From positions 434,001 through 498,000 of the forward strand of contig NZ_CP032698.1 in NCBI RefSeq assembly GCF_003627815.1: 64,000 nt of DNA. Reading direction: 5' to 3'. This DNA is from Streptomyces hundungensis. GTDB taxonomy: Bacteria; Actinomycetota; Actinomycetes; Streptomycetales; Streptomycetaceae. The notes under the pieces were generated by a model. That model had not been told where the DNA came from. It searched no databases and saw only the letters and a program-made list of their open reading frames with translations. Positions 24,887-34,793 of this stretch are shown piece by piece (position 1 is the first letter of the stretch; every line of letters starts with the position of its first letter). Made by a program: the position numbers and the translations under genes.

Positions 24887-27100
24887 GTGTTCGAACGCAT
24901 AGCCGAGCTGGCGATCCGCCGGGCCCGGCTGGTACTCATCGTCGCCGTTGTGGCGACAGCTCTCATGGGTGCCCTCGGCAGCGGCGCCTTCACCAAGCTG
25001 CTGGGCGGCGGTTTCGATGACCCGGCTTCCCAGTCCACCCGGGCACGCGATCTCATCGACACGAAATTCGGCGGCGAGACCAACCTCGTGCTGCTGGTCC
25101 GCGCCGGCGACGGCCGGGTCGACACCCCTTCTGCCGAGCAGAACGGCAAGGCACTGGTCGCGAGCCTGAGGAAGGAGAAGTCGCTCGCGAACGTCGTCTC
25201 CTACTGGGACACGCGCAATGCCCAACTCCTGTCCAAGGACGGCCGCGAGGCCATGGTCCTCGCCCACGTCAAGGGCGACCCGACCCAGCAGCAGAAGAAC
25301 GCCACGAGCCTGCTCGACGACTACGACGGCACGTACAACAAAGCCCTCACGGTACGGGCCGGTGGGGTGGCCGCCGTCGGCAACGACATGTCGACGCAGG
25401 TGGTCGAGGACCTTGAACTGGCTGAGCTGATCGCGATCCCGCTGACCCTCATCCTGCTGCTGTTCGTTTTCGGCGGCGTGGTCGCCGCGCTGCTGCCGCT
25501 GGTCATCGCCATCATCGCCATCCTGGGCTCGTTCGCCGAACTGTCCCTGCTCGCTGACGTCACCAGCGTCTCGAACACGGCGACCAACCTCACCACGGCT
25601 CTCGGGCTGGGCCTTGGCATCGACTACGGCCTGTTGATGATCAGCCGGTTCAGGGCACAGCTCGCGACCGGCGCGAGCGTGGAGGACGCCGTCCGCCGGA
25701 CGGTGCACACCGCCGGCCGCACCGTCGCGTTCTCCGCCTCCACCGTGGCCGCCGCACTCGCGGCGCTTCTCGTCTTCCCGCAGTACTTCCTGCGCTCGTT
25801 CGGCTTCGCCGGGGTCGGCGTCGTCGCCATCGCGGCCGTCAGCGCGCTGTTCGTCATGCCGCCGCTGCTCGTCGTCCTGGGGCACCGGGTCAACAAGGGG
25901 CAGATGCCCTGGGCGAAGACCGCGAACGTCACCACGCGCGTCTCCCTATGGGCGCGGCTGGCGCGTACCGTCATGCGGCGGCCCGCGCTCACCGCGCTGC
26001 CCGTCCTCGCGGTCCTGCTGGTGGCGGCGAGCCCGCTGCTCGGCATCACCTTCGGCACCCCGGACGAACGCGTGCTGCCCAAGGGCGCCGAGAGCCGCCA
26101 GGTCTCCGCGACGCTCCAGAAGAACTTCAACGGCAGCGACAACGCCGCCCTCCAGATCGTCATCGGCCAGAACGTGGACAAAGCCACGCTGGACAAGTAC
26201 GCCGATCAACTGTCCCAGCTCAAGGGCGTGGTACGGGTCGAGACCAGCACCGGAACCCACACCCCCGGGCAGGAATCGGCGGCCGGTCCCGGTAGCGCCA
26301 ACCTCAGCCGACCCGACGGCCAACGCATCAGCGTCGTCAGCTCCTTGACGCCGAAGTCCGACGCGGCACAGAACCTGGTCAGCGACGTACGGGCGCTCAC
26401 CCCGCCCCCCGGCACCCACCCGCTGGTGGGCGGCATCGACGCCGAACTGGTCGACGCCAGGCACTCCATCAGCGGCCGACTCCTTCTCGCCATCGGCCTG
26501 GTCGTCCTGACCACGTTCGTCCTGCTCTTCCTGTTCACCGGCAGTGTCGTGCAGCCGCTGCGCGCCCTGGCCCTGAACGCGATCACCCTGGTGGCGACGC
26601 TCGGCATCATGACCTGGATCTTCCAGGACGGCCACCTCTCCTCCCTGCTCGGCTTCACGGCGCAGCCGATGGAGATGTCAATGACCGTGCTGATGTTCTG
26701 CATCGTCTTCGGTCTGTCGATGGACTACGAGGTGTTCGTCACCAGCCGGATCAAGGAACTCCACGACCAGGGCGAGGACACCGAGTCCGCCGTCACCAAC
26801 GGCCTCGGGCACACCGGGCGCATCGTCACCGCCGCCGCCTGCCTGCTCGCTGTCAGCTTCTTCGCCTTCGGTACGTCCAAGCTCAGCTTCATGCAGATGT
26901 TCGGCCTCGGCAGCGGGCTGGCCATCCTCATCGACGCCGTCGCAATCCGCGGAGTCCTCGTCCCGGCCGCGATGCGCCTGCTCGGCGGCTCGGCCTGGTA
27001 CGCGCCCCGCTTCCTGCGCAGGTTCCACAGCCGGTTCGGCCTCAGCGAAAGCGCGCCCGAGCCCGCTGCCGCGCCCGAACCCGCAGTCTCACGGGGTTGA
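24887..27100 (+). CDS. MMPL-family membrane exporter
   Basis: 737 aa; GTG 24887 has AAGGAGA six bases upstream. It has the RND/MMPL layout of two halves, each with one TM helix, a large extracellular domain and five further TM helices. TM1 lies at about 13-33; the first bundle begins around LIAIPLTLILLLFVFGGVVA and the second around LLLAIGLVVLTTFVLLFLFT. Proton-relay residues typical of MMPL are seen in LGLGIDYGLLMISRFR and in VFGLSMDYEVFVTSRIKE (GIDY/SMDY). MMPL proteins export lipids, siderophores or drugs using the proton gradient. It is regulated by the divergent TetR. The cargo is unknown; the closest context suggests drug or fatty-acid-type efflux. Confidence 0.9.
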   Translation: MFERIAELAIRRARLVLIVAVVATALMGALGSGAFTKLLGGGFDDPASQSTRARDLIDTKFGGETNLVLLVRAGDGRVDTPSAEQNGKALVASLRKEKSLANVVSYWDTRNAQLLSKDGREAMVLAHVKGDPTQQQKNATSLLDDYDGTYNKALTVRAGGVAAVGNDMSTQVVEDLELAELIAIPLTLILLLFVFGGVVAALLPLVIAIIAILGSFAELSLLADVTSVSNTATNLTTALGLGLGIDYGLLMISRFRAQLATGASVEDAVRRTVHTAGRTVAFSASTVAAALAALLVFPQYFLRSFGFAGVGVVAIAAVSALFVMPPLLVVLGHRVNKGQMPWAKTANVTTRVSLWARLARTVMRRPALTALPVLAVLLVAASPLLGITFGTPDERVLPKGAESRQVSATLQKNFNGSDNAALQIVIGQNVDKATLDKYADQLSQLKGVVRVETSTGTHTPGQESAAGPGSANLSRPDGQRISVVSSLTPKSDAAQNLVSDVRALTPPPGTHPLVGGIDAELVDARHSISGRLLLAIGLVVLTTFVLLFLFTGSVVQPLRALALNAITLVATLGIMTWIFQDGHLSSLLGFTAQPMEMSMTVLMFCIVFGLSMDYEVFVTSRIKELHDQGEDTESAVTNGLGHTGRIVTAAACLLAVSFFAFGTSKLSFMQMFGLGSGLAILIDAVAIRGVLVPAAMRLLGGSAWYAPRFLRRFHSRFGLSESAPEPAAAPEPAVSRG

Positions 27101-28200
27101 CTCCGGCCCACAGCATCCTGCTCGGCGCGGAGTCCGGCCGGGGTGACACCGCCCAGCGGGCCGCGGGCCTGTTGACGAGCGAGGCGGCGCCCCTGGCAGT
27201 TTTCGGCGTGCGGATGATCTGGAGGCAGCCGGTCGGCGCTGGCCGAGGCCGGCGCGGTCGGGGCCAGATCGGTCACCAAAGTGGTCCACCAGCCAGCGGA
27301 TGGCGGCCTTGACCTGCGTGGGGCTGATGCGGCCGCCCTGCCGCAGCTGGGGCTCGCAGCCGCGCAGGACCTGGACGCGCAGCGTCTCGCCGAGGTCGCC
27401 CAGGGGGACGAGGCCCAGCATGGTGTGGGCCGCCGGAGCCGTCAGCGCCCACCGGGGCAGGCCGGGCCCGCCCGCATCGGCCCACTGCCGCTGGTGCGGC
27501 AAGCACAACCGCCTGCCCTACTGCACCGCCCAGCGCGAGCACACCCATACGACGCACTCCCCCAGGCCCGGACGCGAAGCCGGGCCGGTAGCCAGGCACT
27601 CCCCCACCGATAGTCCCGTCGCCTTCCGGGCACTAAGCTTCCTTTTCCATCTACCAGGACCTGCCCGGCTTGCCGATGGCCTTGAGGGTCTCGGGGCGTC
27701 TGACGGTTTTGCCGACAGTGCCTATCGGACGCCAGGCGCGCACTCCCCCGCCAGAGCCGGAACGTGCCGGAACGGTGGGGCCGTGCGCGAGGGAGCGCCA
27801 GCCTCACATTGCCGCTGAGCCACACACGTAAGACGCCAGGGCGGTCCTGGACATCGTCACGGTCCCGGAAGGCCCTACTGTCCGCTGCGTGGACAATGAT
27901 TGACGTCCCGGTGCGGGCGCGGCTACTTTCTGCCACATGCAGCAGCGGAAGATCCTCACGACTCGCGGTCACATCGACCACATGCGCGTGTGTTCTGCTG
28001 CATGTCGCCCCTGTTGAGAGCCGTTTCGCCTCCAGTGGCATCCGTTCCCGTCCAACAGCCTCATTGGCTTCGCTGTGCGCGGTAGAGCCTTCCTGTAGTT
28101 GCCCTCTCTCACTCGCACGCCCGGTCGGGTGTGCGCCTTCTTCGCATGCCCGTGACCGAGCCGACCGCTTCGGCTTCGGGCTGCCAGAAACGGACACTTC
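27101..28200. other. 1.1 kb without a clear gene
   Basis: At 27270-27480 the minus strand encodes APAAHTMLGLVPLGDLGETL and ISPTQVKAAIRWLVDHFGD, a protein-like stretch without start or end, probably a remnant of a small Streptomyces hypothetical protein. The rest has short arginine-rich frames. The last 100 bp should include the promoter of the arylsulfotransferase-family gene. Confidence 0.4.
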
Positions 28201-29418
28201 ATGCGTCGCAATTTCCTGTCCGCGCGGATCCTGATCGCCGCGCCCACCACCGTCGTCACAGGCCTGCTGCCCTTGGCCGGCACCGCAAACGCAGCCCCGG
28301 ACAGCAAGCCGCTGCCGCCGGTGACCGTCCTTGTCGACAAGGGCACAGCAAGCGGCGGGGACATCTTCATCTCGCCGAACTCGGCGAACAGCGCCTACTC
28401 CAGCGGCGTGGAGATCCTGACCGGTGACGGCAAGCGTGTCGTGTGGTCTCACAAGGTACCGGCCGGGCAGCAGGCCGCGGACTTCCGTGCCCAGACCTAC
28501 CGGGGCAAGCCGGTCCTGACGTGGTGGCAGGGCACGGGGCTCGGCTCCCTCGCGAGCGGGGTGAACTACATCTATGACGATGCGTATCGGAAGGTCGGCG
28601 AGGTACATGCCGGCAACGGGTATACGGCCGACGGGCACGAGTTCCTGATCACCAGCCGTGACACGGCACTCATCCTCGCGTACAAGCAGGAGACAGCCGA
28701 TCTCACGGGCATCGGCGGCTCCGCGCACCAGGCAGTCATCGACGGGGTGGTACAGGAGATAGACATCCGCACGGGCCGAGTCCTGTTCCAGTGGAAGGCG
28801 GCCGATCACGTGCCGTATGCGCAGAGCGAGCAGCCACTGCCGGCGTCACCGGACAAGCCATGGGACTGGTTCCACATCAATGCAGTGAAGCCCGACGCCG
28901 ATGGGGATCTGCTCATCGACGCCCGGAACACCTGGGCCACGTACAAGGTCGACCGGCACGCCGGCAGCGTTGTGTGGCAGCTCGGCGGCAAGGCCAGCAC
29001 ATTCAAGGAACAGGCCGCGCCCGGCCAGTACTTGAACACAGCGGGGACCGTCTTCTCATGGCAGCACGATCCCGAACCGCTCGGCGGTGGCCTATACAGC
29101 TGGTTCGACAACGAGTCCGCGGGCGCCGCAAACACCGGGACCGGCGCGGTGGAGGAACTCCCGTTCAGCCGTGTCGTCACCGTCCGCCTCGATGAGAGGG
29201 CGCGTACCGCGACGCTGGTGAAGTCCACGAACCAGCCGGACTACCTCAGCGCATCCTCGCAAGGCAACGCGCAACCACTGCGCAGGGGAGGGACGTTCGT
29301 CGGCTGGGGATCGCTCCCATACATTTCCGAGTTCAACGCCTCGGGGAAGGTCGTGTTCAAGGCACAGTTCCCCACGGGCGTCAACAGCTACCGCGCGTAC
29401 CGCTCCCCCTGGAAGTAG
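28201..29418 (+). CDS. Secreted arylsulfotransferase-family protein
   Basis: 405 aa with a signal peptide (MRRNFLSARILIAAP, core to LPLAGTANAAP). The mature part matches the Arylsulfotran_2 group: GDIFISPNSANSAYSSGVEI, DFRAQTYRGKPVLTWWQGTG, NGYTADGHEFLITSRDTALI, WDWFHINAVKPDADGDLLID, GSVVWQLGGKASTF and FSWQHDPEPLGGG. These form a six-blade propeller, and the conserved His residues (DGHEF, FHIN, QHD) line the centre. In bacteria with true ASST one of these His is sulfated; whether this protein transfers sulfate is unknown. It acts outside the cell. It is a single gene, and no ribosome site is obvious before ATG 28201. Confidence 0.8.
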   Translation: MRRNFLSARILIAAPTTVVTGLLPLAGTANAAPDSKPLPPVTVLVDKGTASGGDIFISPNSANSAYSSGVEILTGDGKRVVWSHKVPAGQQAADFRAQTYRGKPVLTWWQGTGLGSLASGVNYIYDDAYRKVGEVHAGNGYTADGHEFLITSRDTALILAYKQETADLTGIGGSAHQAVIDGVVQEIDIRTGRVLFQWKAADHVPYAQSEQPLPASPDKPWDWFHINAVKPDADGDLLIDARNTWATYKVDRHAGSVVWQLGGKASTFKEQAAPGQYLNTAGTVFSWQHDPEPLGGGLYSWFDNESAGAANTGTGAVEELPFSRVVTVRLDERARTATLVKSTNQPDYLSASSQGNAQPLRRGGTFVGWGSLPYISEFNASGKVVFKAQFPTGVNSYRAYRSPWK

Positions 29419-29673
29419 GCCAGGATCGAGAAAAACAGTAACCTGCCGAAGATCGCTCGCTCGGGTGTTCCACCCGGCCGGGCTGATCAGCGCTAGACAC
29501 GGCACCCGACCACTCGTCGGCTGCACCTCCCGCTCGCCGCAACGAAGGCGAGCGGCCAGGCGTGATCGCTGCCGCCGATGATTAAGACGGTTAGATCTCC
29601 ACGCGAATCCGGTGATCATCACAGACCATGATCCACTTCTGGGGACAGTGCCGCTAAACGAGAAACCGAGACC

Positions 29674-29988
29674 ATGGCCAAACACTGCTGCGAGGCGATG
29701 AGCCGTTGCGTGAACGCGCCTTGCGACCAGCACAACGACCCCTTCGACTGTCCGGACGCATTGATCAAGTTCAGTGCCAAGTTCCAGGAGTACGGGCTGA
29801 TCATCCACGACGGCGGCACATCGAGCAGCACCATCGACTTCTGCCCCTGGTGCGGACGACGCCTTCCCCAATCACAGCGGGACCGATGGTTTGATGAACT
29901 GGAACGCCGCGGGATCGACCCGGGGGAGGACGAAGTCCCAGCCGAGTTCCAGGACGACCGCTGGCTCACCATCCCACCTCGCAACTGA
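29674..29988 (+). CDS. DUF6980-like small zinc-binding protein
   Basis: 104 aa, ATG 29674. Conserved blocks are KHCCEAMSRCVNAPCDQHND, DCPDALIKFSAKFQEYGLII, HDGGTSSSTIDFCPWCGRRL and RDRWFDELERRGIDP. Cys pairs near the N-terminus and the CPWC knuckle suggest a zinc ribbon. I recognise this as the small DUF6980-type family common in diverse bacteria; no biochemical role is known to me. It stands alone on the plus strand upstream of the IS cluster. Confidence 0.7.
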   Translation: MAKHCCEAMSRCVNAPCDQHNDPFDCPDALIKFSAKFQEYGLIIHDGGTSSSTIDFCPWCGRRLPQSQRDRWFDELERRGIDPGEDEVPAEFQDDRWLTIPPRN

Positions 29989-30166
29989 CGAACCAACAGC
30001 CAGACGCCGGGCGAAGGGATAGTGATCCGGTTCTACCCAAGAGGCAGGGGCAAGGAAGTTCAACGTCGCGCGCGCAAGGGGGCCTTGACGATGACGGTCG
30101 GCCACGCCCCCGGCCTCTCAGTCTTCAAGATCCCCGGCTCGTCCCCGCGATCAGAGCTGCGTCTCC

Positions 30167-31327
30167 TACTGATCTTTTCGTAAGTTCAGTGGGCATAGTG
30201 GCGGTGTAGGTGGGACGCTGTCGGGATGGCTTATCAAGCTTCGCCTATGGCCGCCGGATCGCCACTTCCTCCTTTGTCGCGGCCGCAGTTGGCGGAAGCG
30301 CGTCGCGTTCGGGCGGTGGAGTTGTTCGAGGAGGATGTCTCGAATGCGGAGATCGCGCGGGCGGTAGGGGTATGTGCCGAGAGCGTGCGGCGATGGCGTC
30401 GGGTGTGGGAGAAGGACGGTGCTTCCGCGTTGCGGCGGCGGGCATCTACCGGGCGCCCGCCCAAACTGGACGACTCCCAGGTCGAGGCGGTTCGGACCGC
30501 GTTGGACCGCGGCGCCCAGGCTCATGGTTTCGAGGCCGACTTGTGGACTCTGGAACGTGTCGGAGAGATCGTTGCCCGGGTGACAGGGGTGGTGTTGTCC
30601 AGGGCATCGGTGTGGCGGCTGCTGACGGGCCGACTGGGATGGAGTCTTCAGCGCCCTGAGCGGCGGGCGGTCGAGCGGGATGAGTCGGAGATCGCCCGCT
30701 GGGTCTCCCACGAGTGGCCGCGCATCAAAAAAGGGCGGTGAACACACGTGCCTGGATCGTGTTCCTCGACGAATCAGGCGTCTCACTCTTGCCGCAGGTC
30801 CGTCGCACCTACGCACCCCGAGGACGGACCCCGCTCCTTCGCCACCGCCTGAACTGGAAGCGGGCGTCGATGGCCGGCGCCCTGGGCTACCACTCCACCG
30901 ACCCCGAACGCGGGGCACGACTGTGTTTCCATCTCAAGCCCGGCAGCTACGACACTCTCGGACTCATCGAAGTCCTGGAACAGATGAAGGTGTTCTACCG
31001 CGGCGAGGACGTGGTTCTGGTCTGGGACGGCCTGTCCGCTCACTGGAGCCGGGCCATGCGGGCATGGGTCGCCGAACAGGACTGGCTCACACTCGAGCGA
31101 TTACCCGCCTACGCACCCGAGCTGAACCCGGTGGAACTGTTGTGGTCCTCGCTCAAGAAACGTGAACTCGCCAACCTCGCCGGCGACCACCTCGCAGACG
31201 TCGCCGACGCCACCGAACAAGGCATCCACCGCATCAACAACAATCCACAACTCCCCTGGTCATTCCTCACCCACACCGGACTCACCATCCACCCACCACA
31301 CCCACCGAACTTACGAAAAGATCAGTA
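30167..31327 (+). mobile_element. IS630-family element inserted at TA within CTAG
   Basis: The element body is 30169-31325 with TA on each side. Terminal inverted repeats of 27 bp (counting the TA) start ctgatcttttcgtaagttc and have one mismatch. Left flank ctcCTA and right flank TAG together reconstitute CTAG, which is the left target duplicate of the neighbouring IS701, so this element came after the IS701. Confidence 0.9.
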
Positions 31328-31328
31328 G
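30226..31328 (+). CDS. IS630-family transposase, -1 frameshift at A6G
   Basis: The first frame (30226-30741) is the HTH/winged-helix half with NAEIARAVGVCAESVRRWRR and LERVGEIVARVTGVVLSRAS. At 30727-30733 the slippery run AAAAAAG shifts reading back one base, so ...RIKK continues RAVNTRAWIVFLDESGVSLL (first catalytic Asp), GEDVVLVWDGLSAHWS (second) and YAPELNPVELLWSSLK (Glu), ending at 31328. The product would be about 366 aa, normal for IS630. An A6G site exactly at the junction makes programmed frameshifting much likelier than a random mutation. Confidence 0.85.
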
Positions 31329-32682
31329 TACCGCAATCACAGTTATGGGGTGTGTCCGCGTTGTTTGTAGTGGCTGTCGCGGGCACGTGTCTGGCTGAGT
31401 CTTCGCCAGTGTGACCAGTGCAGATGGTGGTGGATGGTGAGGTGGGCGGGGTGGAGAAGGTGGCCGATGAGGCGGCGTATCTCCGCTACGGACAGCGGTA
31501 TCAGGCCACCGCTGTTTCCCCTTTTGAGAGTTCGCAGGCGCGGACGGCGGTGAGGGCCGCGAGGGCGGCCATGGCCAGGGTGATGTGCCGGTACCAGGCG
31601 TGGTAGAGACGGACTTGGTAGTGGTCCAGGCCGCACTCGCCCTTCGCGGTCTGGAAGCATTCTTCGACTGCCCAGCGGGCGCCGGCCACCCTGACCAGGT
31701 CTTTCAGCCGGGTAGCGACGGGGCCGTAGCAGACGTAGTAGGCGAGGTCCGTGGGGTCTTTGAGGCTCCGGCGGGCCAGGACCCAGTGGCCGTGGCCGTT
31801 CTCCCACCAGATCCGGATCGGGATCCGCGCCCACTGGTACATGCGCTCGCCATGGGATCCCTTCCCGGCGGACAGGCGCTTCCACGCCTGCGGCGCGAGA
31901 CCGGTGACGAGGTCGTCGACACGGCGTTCACCCATGCCGCGGGTGATGACGGTGTCGCTGGTCTTCACGCACATCACATGGCTGATGGCCCGCTGTTCCA
32001 TCCAGCACCTGAGGGATTTCGACTGTCCGTAGGCCTCGTCCGCGGTGACCCACGCGAACGGGACGCCGGCCTCCACCGCACGAAGGAGCATGGCCTTGAA
32101 GTGCTCCGTCTTCGTCGCGAACAACACCTCGTCCGGAATCCCCGCGTCCCGGCACCGCTCACGGTCGTCCGTCCACGAGGCGGGCACATACAGCTCCCGG
32201 TCGATCAGAGCCCGGCCTTTCGGCGAGGCGTAGGCCAGAAAGGTGCCGACCTGGCAATTTTCCGTACGTCCAGCCGTTCCGGAATACTGCCGCTGGACGC
32301 CGGCCGAGCGCACACCCTTCTTCAGGAAGCCAGTGTCGTCCCCGATCAGGACGCCGTCCTTGTCACCGATCGTCTCCACAACGTAGTCCCGCACATCGTC
32401 ACGGACTGCGTCCGCGTCCCAGTCCGCCTCGCCCAACAGCCGCTGCATCCCGATCGGCAGCCGGTCACCAGCCCGTTCCGCCAGAGTCCAGCCGTTCTTC
32501 CGCTCCAATGGAGCGATCAGGCCTCGCATATACGCAAGCGCCCGCGCACGAGGCTCCGACCTCACGAAACGCGACGCGAACCTGGCATGTAAACCCGCCA
32601 GCACCCCGTCCCACTGCCCAACCAACCCCACCCCGAGCTCAGCCATACACCAACTCAACCACACACAAGTGTGATTGCAGTA
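31329..32682 (-). mobile_element. IS701-family element inserted at CTAG
   Basis: Ends are taccgcaatcacagtt at the left and, reading inward on the other strand, tactgcaatcacactt at the right. The right flank is CTAG (32683-32686); the left flank CTAG has been split by the IS630 element into CTA (30166-30168) and TAG (31326-31328). It encodes a single transposase on the minus strand. Confidence 0.85.
31501..32646 (-). CDS. IS701-family transposase (DDE)
   Basis: 381 aa from ATG 32646. Family motifs: RFVRSEPRARALAYMRGLIA near the N-terminus, LIGDDTGFLKKGVRSAGVQR with the first Asp, PFAWVTADEAYGQSKSLRCW with the second, and GARWAVEECFQTAKGECGLD with the Glu, then the C-terminal WYRHITLAMAALAALTAVRA. 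The length is normal and the frame intact, so it may be active. The catalytic core is of the DDE_5 type. Confidence 0.9.
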   Translation of the reverse strand: MAELGVGLVGQWDGVLAGLHARFASRFVRSEPRARALAYMRGLIAPLERKNGWTLAERAGDRLPIGMQRLLGEADWDADAVRDDVRDYVVETIGDKDGVLIGDDTGFLKKGVRSAGVQRQYSGTAGRTENCQVGTFLAYASPKGRALIDRELYVPASWTDDRERCRDAGIPDEVLFATKTEHFKAMLLRAVEAGVPFAWVTADEAYGQSKSLRCWMEQRAISHVMCVKTSDTVITRGMGERRVDDLVTGLAPQAWKRLSAGKGSHGERMYQWARIPIRIWWENGHGHWVLARRSLKDPTDLAYYVCYGPVATRLKDLVRVAGARWAVEECFQTAKGECGLDHYQVRLYHAWYRHITLAMAALAALTAVRACELSKGETAVA

Positions 32683-33760
32683 CTAGGGCGTGTGTGATGT
32701 CGTGATCAGTCGGCGGTTTTCACGAGGTCGTCGATCCAGATCATGGCGGCGCGGAGGTGGAGGCCGGCGAGGTAGCTGTCCGGGGTTTTGTCGTAGCGGG
32801 TGGCGATGCCTCGCCAGGCTTTCAGCTTGTTGATCAGACGCTCGACGGTGTTCCGTTCCTTGTAGAGGCCGGGGTCGTGGCTGATGGGCCGGCCGCCTCG
32901 CGCGCCCTTCTTCCTGCGTTGGCGGCCTGGTCCCTCTTCTCTGGGATGACGGCCTTGATTCCGCGTTTGCGCAGGTAGGCGCGGTTGCCGCGGGACGAGT
33001 AGGCCTTGTCCCCGGCGACCGCGCCGGGCGTTGTGCGAGGGCGGCCGACGGGCAGGCGAACTCGAACCTTCTTGAGCACGGGGATGAACTGCGGGCTGCC
33101 CCCGGCCTGCCCGGCGGTCAGGACCAGCGCGAGCGGACGGCACTGGCGGTCCGCGGCGAGGTGAATCTTGCTGGTGAGGCCGCCCCGGGACCTGCCGAGC
33201 AGGCTTGCTTCAGGCGGATCCTGCGTCGGCGCCGGATGCGCCGGCGTTCGTCCTGTCCGTTCTGTTCCTCCGAGCCGCCCCCTTTTGGCGGGCTGTCTCC
33301 TCTTCCCGCACGGCTTCTTCCAAGGTCTTCATGAGGTGCTTGCTGACCCGCATGCCCGCGGCATCGTGGTGAGCACGAACCGTGGTGGAGTCCACACTGA
33401 CCAGCGACAAGTCCGTCCCGCCGACGCCGGCCCCCTGGGCGATCAGGCCTTCCAGCAGAGCGGTGAACACACCCGCGTCCCGCCACACGCGAAAGCGGCC
33501 GTAGACGGTCGCCCAGGGTCCGAACTCGGCAGGCATCTCCCGCCACTGCCCACTGGAACGGAACCGCCAGATCACACCCTCGAACTGCTCCCGCAACCGC
33601 TCCGGATACGGCCCGTACCTACCGATCGGCAGATACGGCTCGATGAACTTCCACTGAACATTAGTGAGTTGCCTCCGCGTCACGACAACAGTCCTACCGG
33701 ACTCCACCCCGCTAACGGGGCAGAACCCAACAGTTGATCACGACATCACACAGGCCCTAG
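32683..33760 (-). mobile_element. IS5-like (IS427-group) element at CTAG
   Basis: The element body is 32687-33756, with terminal repeats ggcgtgtgtgatgtcgtgatca (22 bp, ggc-tgtgtgatgtcgtgatca shared) and one mismatch. CTAG flanks both sides (32683-32686, 33757-33760). The left CTAG is also the right target copy of the IS701. The transposase is on the minus strand in more than one frame. Confidence 0.85.
32706..33707 (-). pseudogene. IS5-family transposase in three frames (probably inactive)
   Basis: The N-terminal frame (33707-33210) has RRQLTNVQWKFIEPYLPIGR and SLVSVDSTTVRAHHDAAGM with the first Asp. The second frame (about 33240-32925) has GGLTSKIHLAADRQCRPLAL and GAVAGDKAYSSRGNRAYLRK. A third frame supplies GGRPISHDPGLYKERNTVER and LINKLKAWRGIATRYDK to the stop at 32706. 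The first change is the normal IS427 frameshift position. The second, near 32918, looks like loss of one base in a GG/CC pair (expected NRRKKG) and would inactivate the enzyme unless it is a sequencing error. Confidence 0.75.
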
Positions 33761-33920
33761 TTTTCCGGAACGCGGCGTGTCCGGCAGGGTCCCGATGTGG
33801 CCCCCGCATCGGCCCAACCCTCAATGGCAGGGCGTTCTGACGTCGTCCGACACAAGATCGTTCTCACGGGATCCCCTGTACGCCAACTGCTCACACCCGG
33901 CAACGCCCCACCGGGGCGCG

Positions 33921-34058
33921 CTACTTCCTTCGTCTGCGGATCAAGCCGGTCACAACGAAGACTGCCGCGACCAGGAAGACGACCACGAACGCCACCTGCC
34001 CCCACGCCGGAAGCTCCGTAGGATGGCTGTTCACCGCGGCCAGCCGCGAATTCATCAT
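33921..34058 (-). CDS. Small single-span membrane protein
   Basis: 45 aa from the double ATG at 34058/34055. A short polar leader (MMNSRLAAVNSHPTELPAWG) is followed by a hydrophobic span QVAFVVVFLVAAVFVVTGLI and a basic RRRRK end, so the N-terminus would be outside and the C-terminus inside. The ribosome site is weak (GGGAA). No family is recognised; the clear topology and high GC3 are the only support. Confidence 0.4.
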   Translation of the reverse strand: MMNSRLAAVNSHPTELPAWGQVAFVVVFLVAAVFVVTGLIRRRRK

Positions 34059-34793
34059 GTGCGTACTGTTCCCGCAAACCCACGCCCCAGACGGGCCGGA
34101 AACGGACGCACGGCTACCGAATCCCGCACTCCCCCGGAGCTCACGATGTGCTCCAACATTGGGTCGCGGGCCTGCGACGCGACCCCCGCGATCCCATCCT
34201 CGATGGCCCCACGCGCTCCTCGGCCTCGGATGATCACAAACCGGACGTAACGCGATTACGCCGAGGCCCTGCCCGTTGACGCAAGAGGAGGTATTTCCCT
34301 GAAGGCCTTTGAGGACGTCCTCGCCCTTCTTGATCAACTTCTTTGCGGCAGCGGACTCCTCGAGAAACTTCTCGATACCCCCGTCAGGCGCGCAACAACT
34401 TTGAGTATCTCCGCATATTACTTGACGGCCTGGGCCATCTTGCCGACGGAGAGGTTTCCAACAATGGCCCCCGAAGCAACTTTCCAACGGACGCGGCCGC
34501 GTGGTTGCGCACACACCTGCCGGAGCTAGGCGTGGTCGATACGGACCATGACGCCGGTGACGTGCGTGCGGGCCAGCTTCACCCCCGCCTGAGGGAGGCG
34601 GTCGGGTCCGACGGCGGCTCTGCGGGCGGCGGGGGCGGTGCGGTCGTCGCGGGCGGCCAGGCGGGCTGCGGTTCACACGGTCGGCTCAGCGAGGGCCTGG
34701 AGCCGCTGTGGGTGTGCGCCGCGCGTCGGCGCGCATTGCCCCGCGATGACATCCGCACGACCGGAGATGTCGATAAAGGCACCGCGGCGCGGA
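34059..34793. other. 735 bp with remnants only
   Basis: At about 34240-34400 the minus strand reads GGIEKFLEESAAAKKLIKKG then EDVLKGLQGN, a Lys-rich helical stretch without start or end, possibly the tail of a lost toxin or effector gene. 34500-34790 is Gly/Ala-rich low-complexity sequence. No complete gene is visible. Confidence 0.4.

Noticed and set aside
30727..30733. Treating the IS630 HTH and DDE frames as two independent genes or a dead gene
   Set aside because: The A6G run sits exactly at the switch point and the joined protein matches the normal family length.
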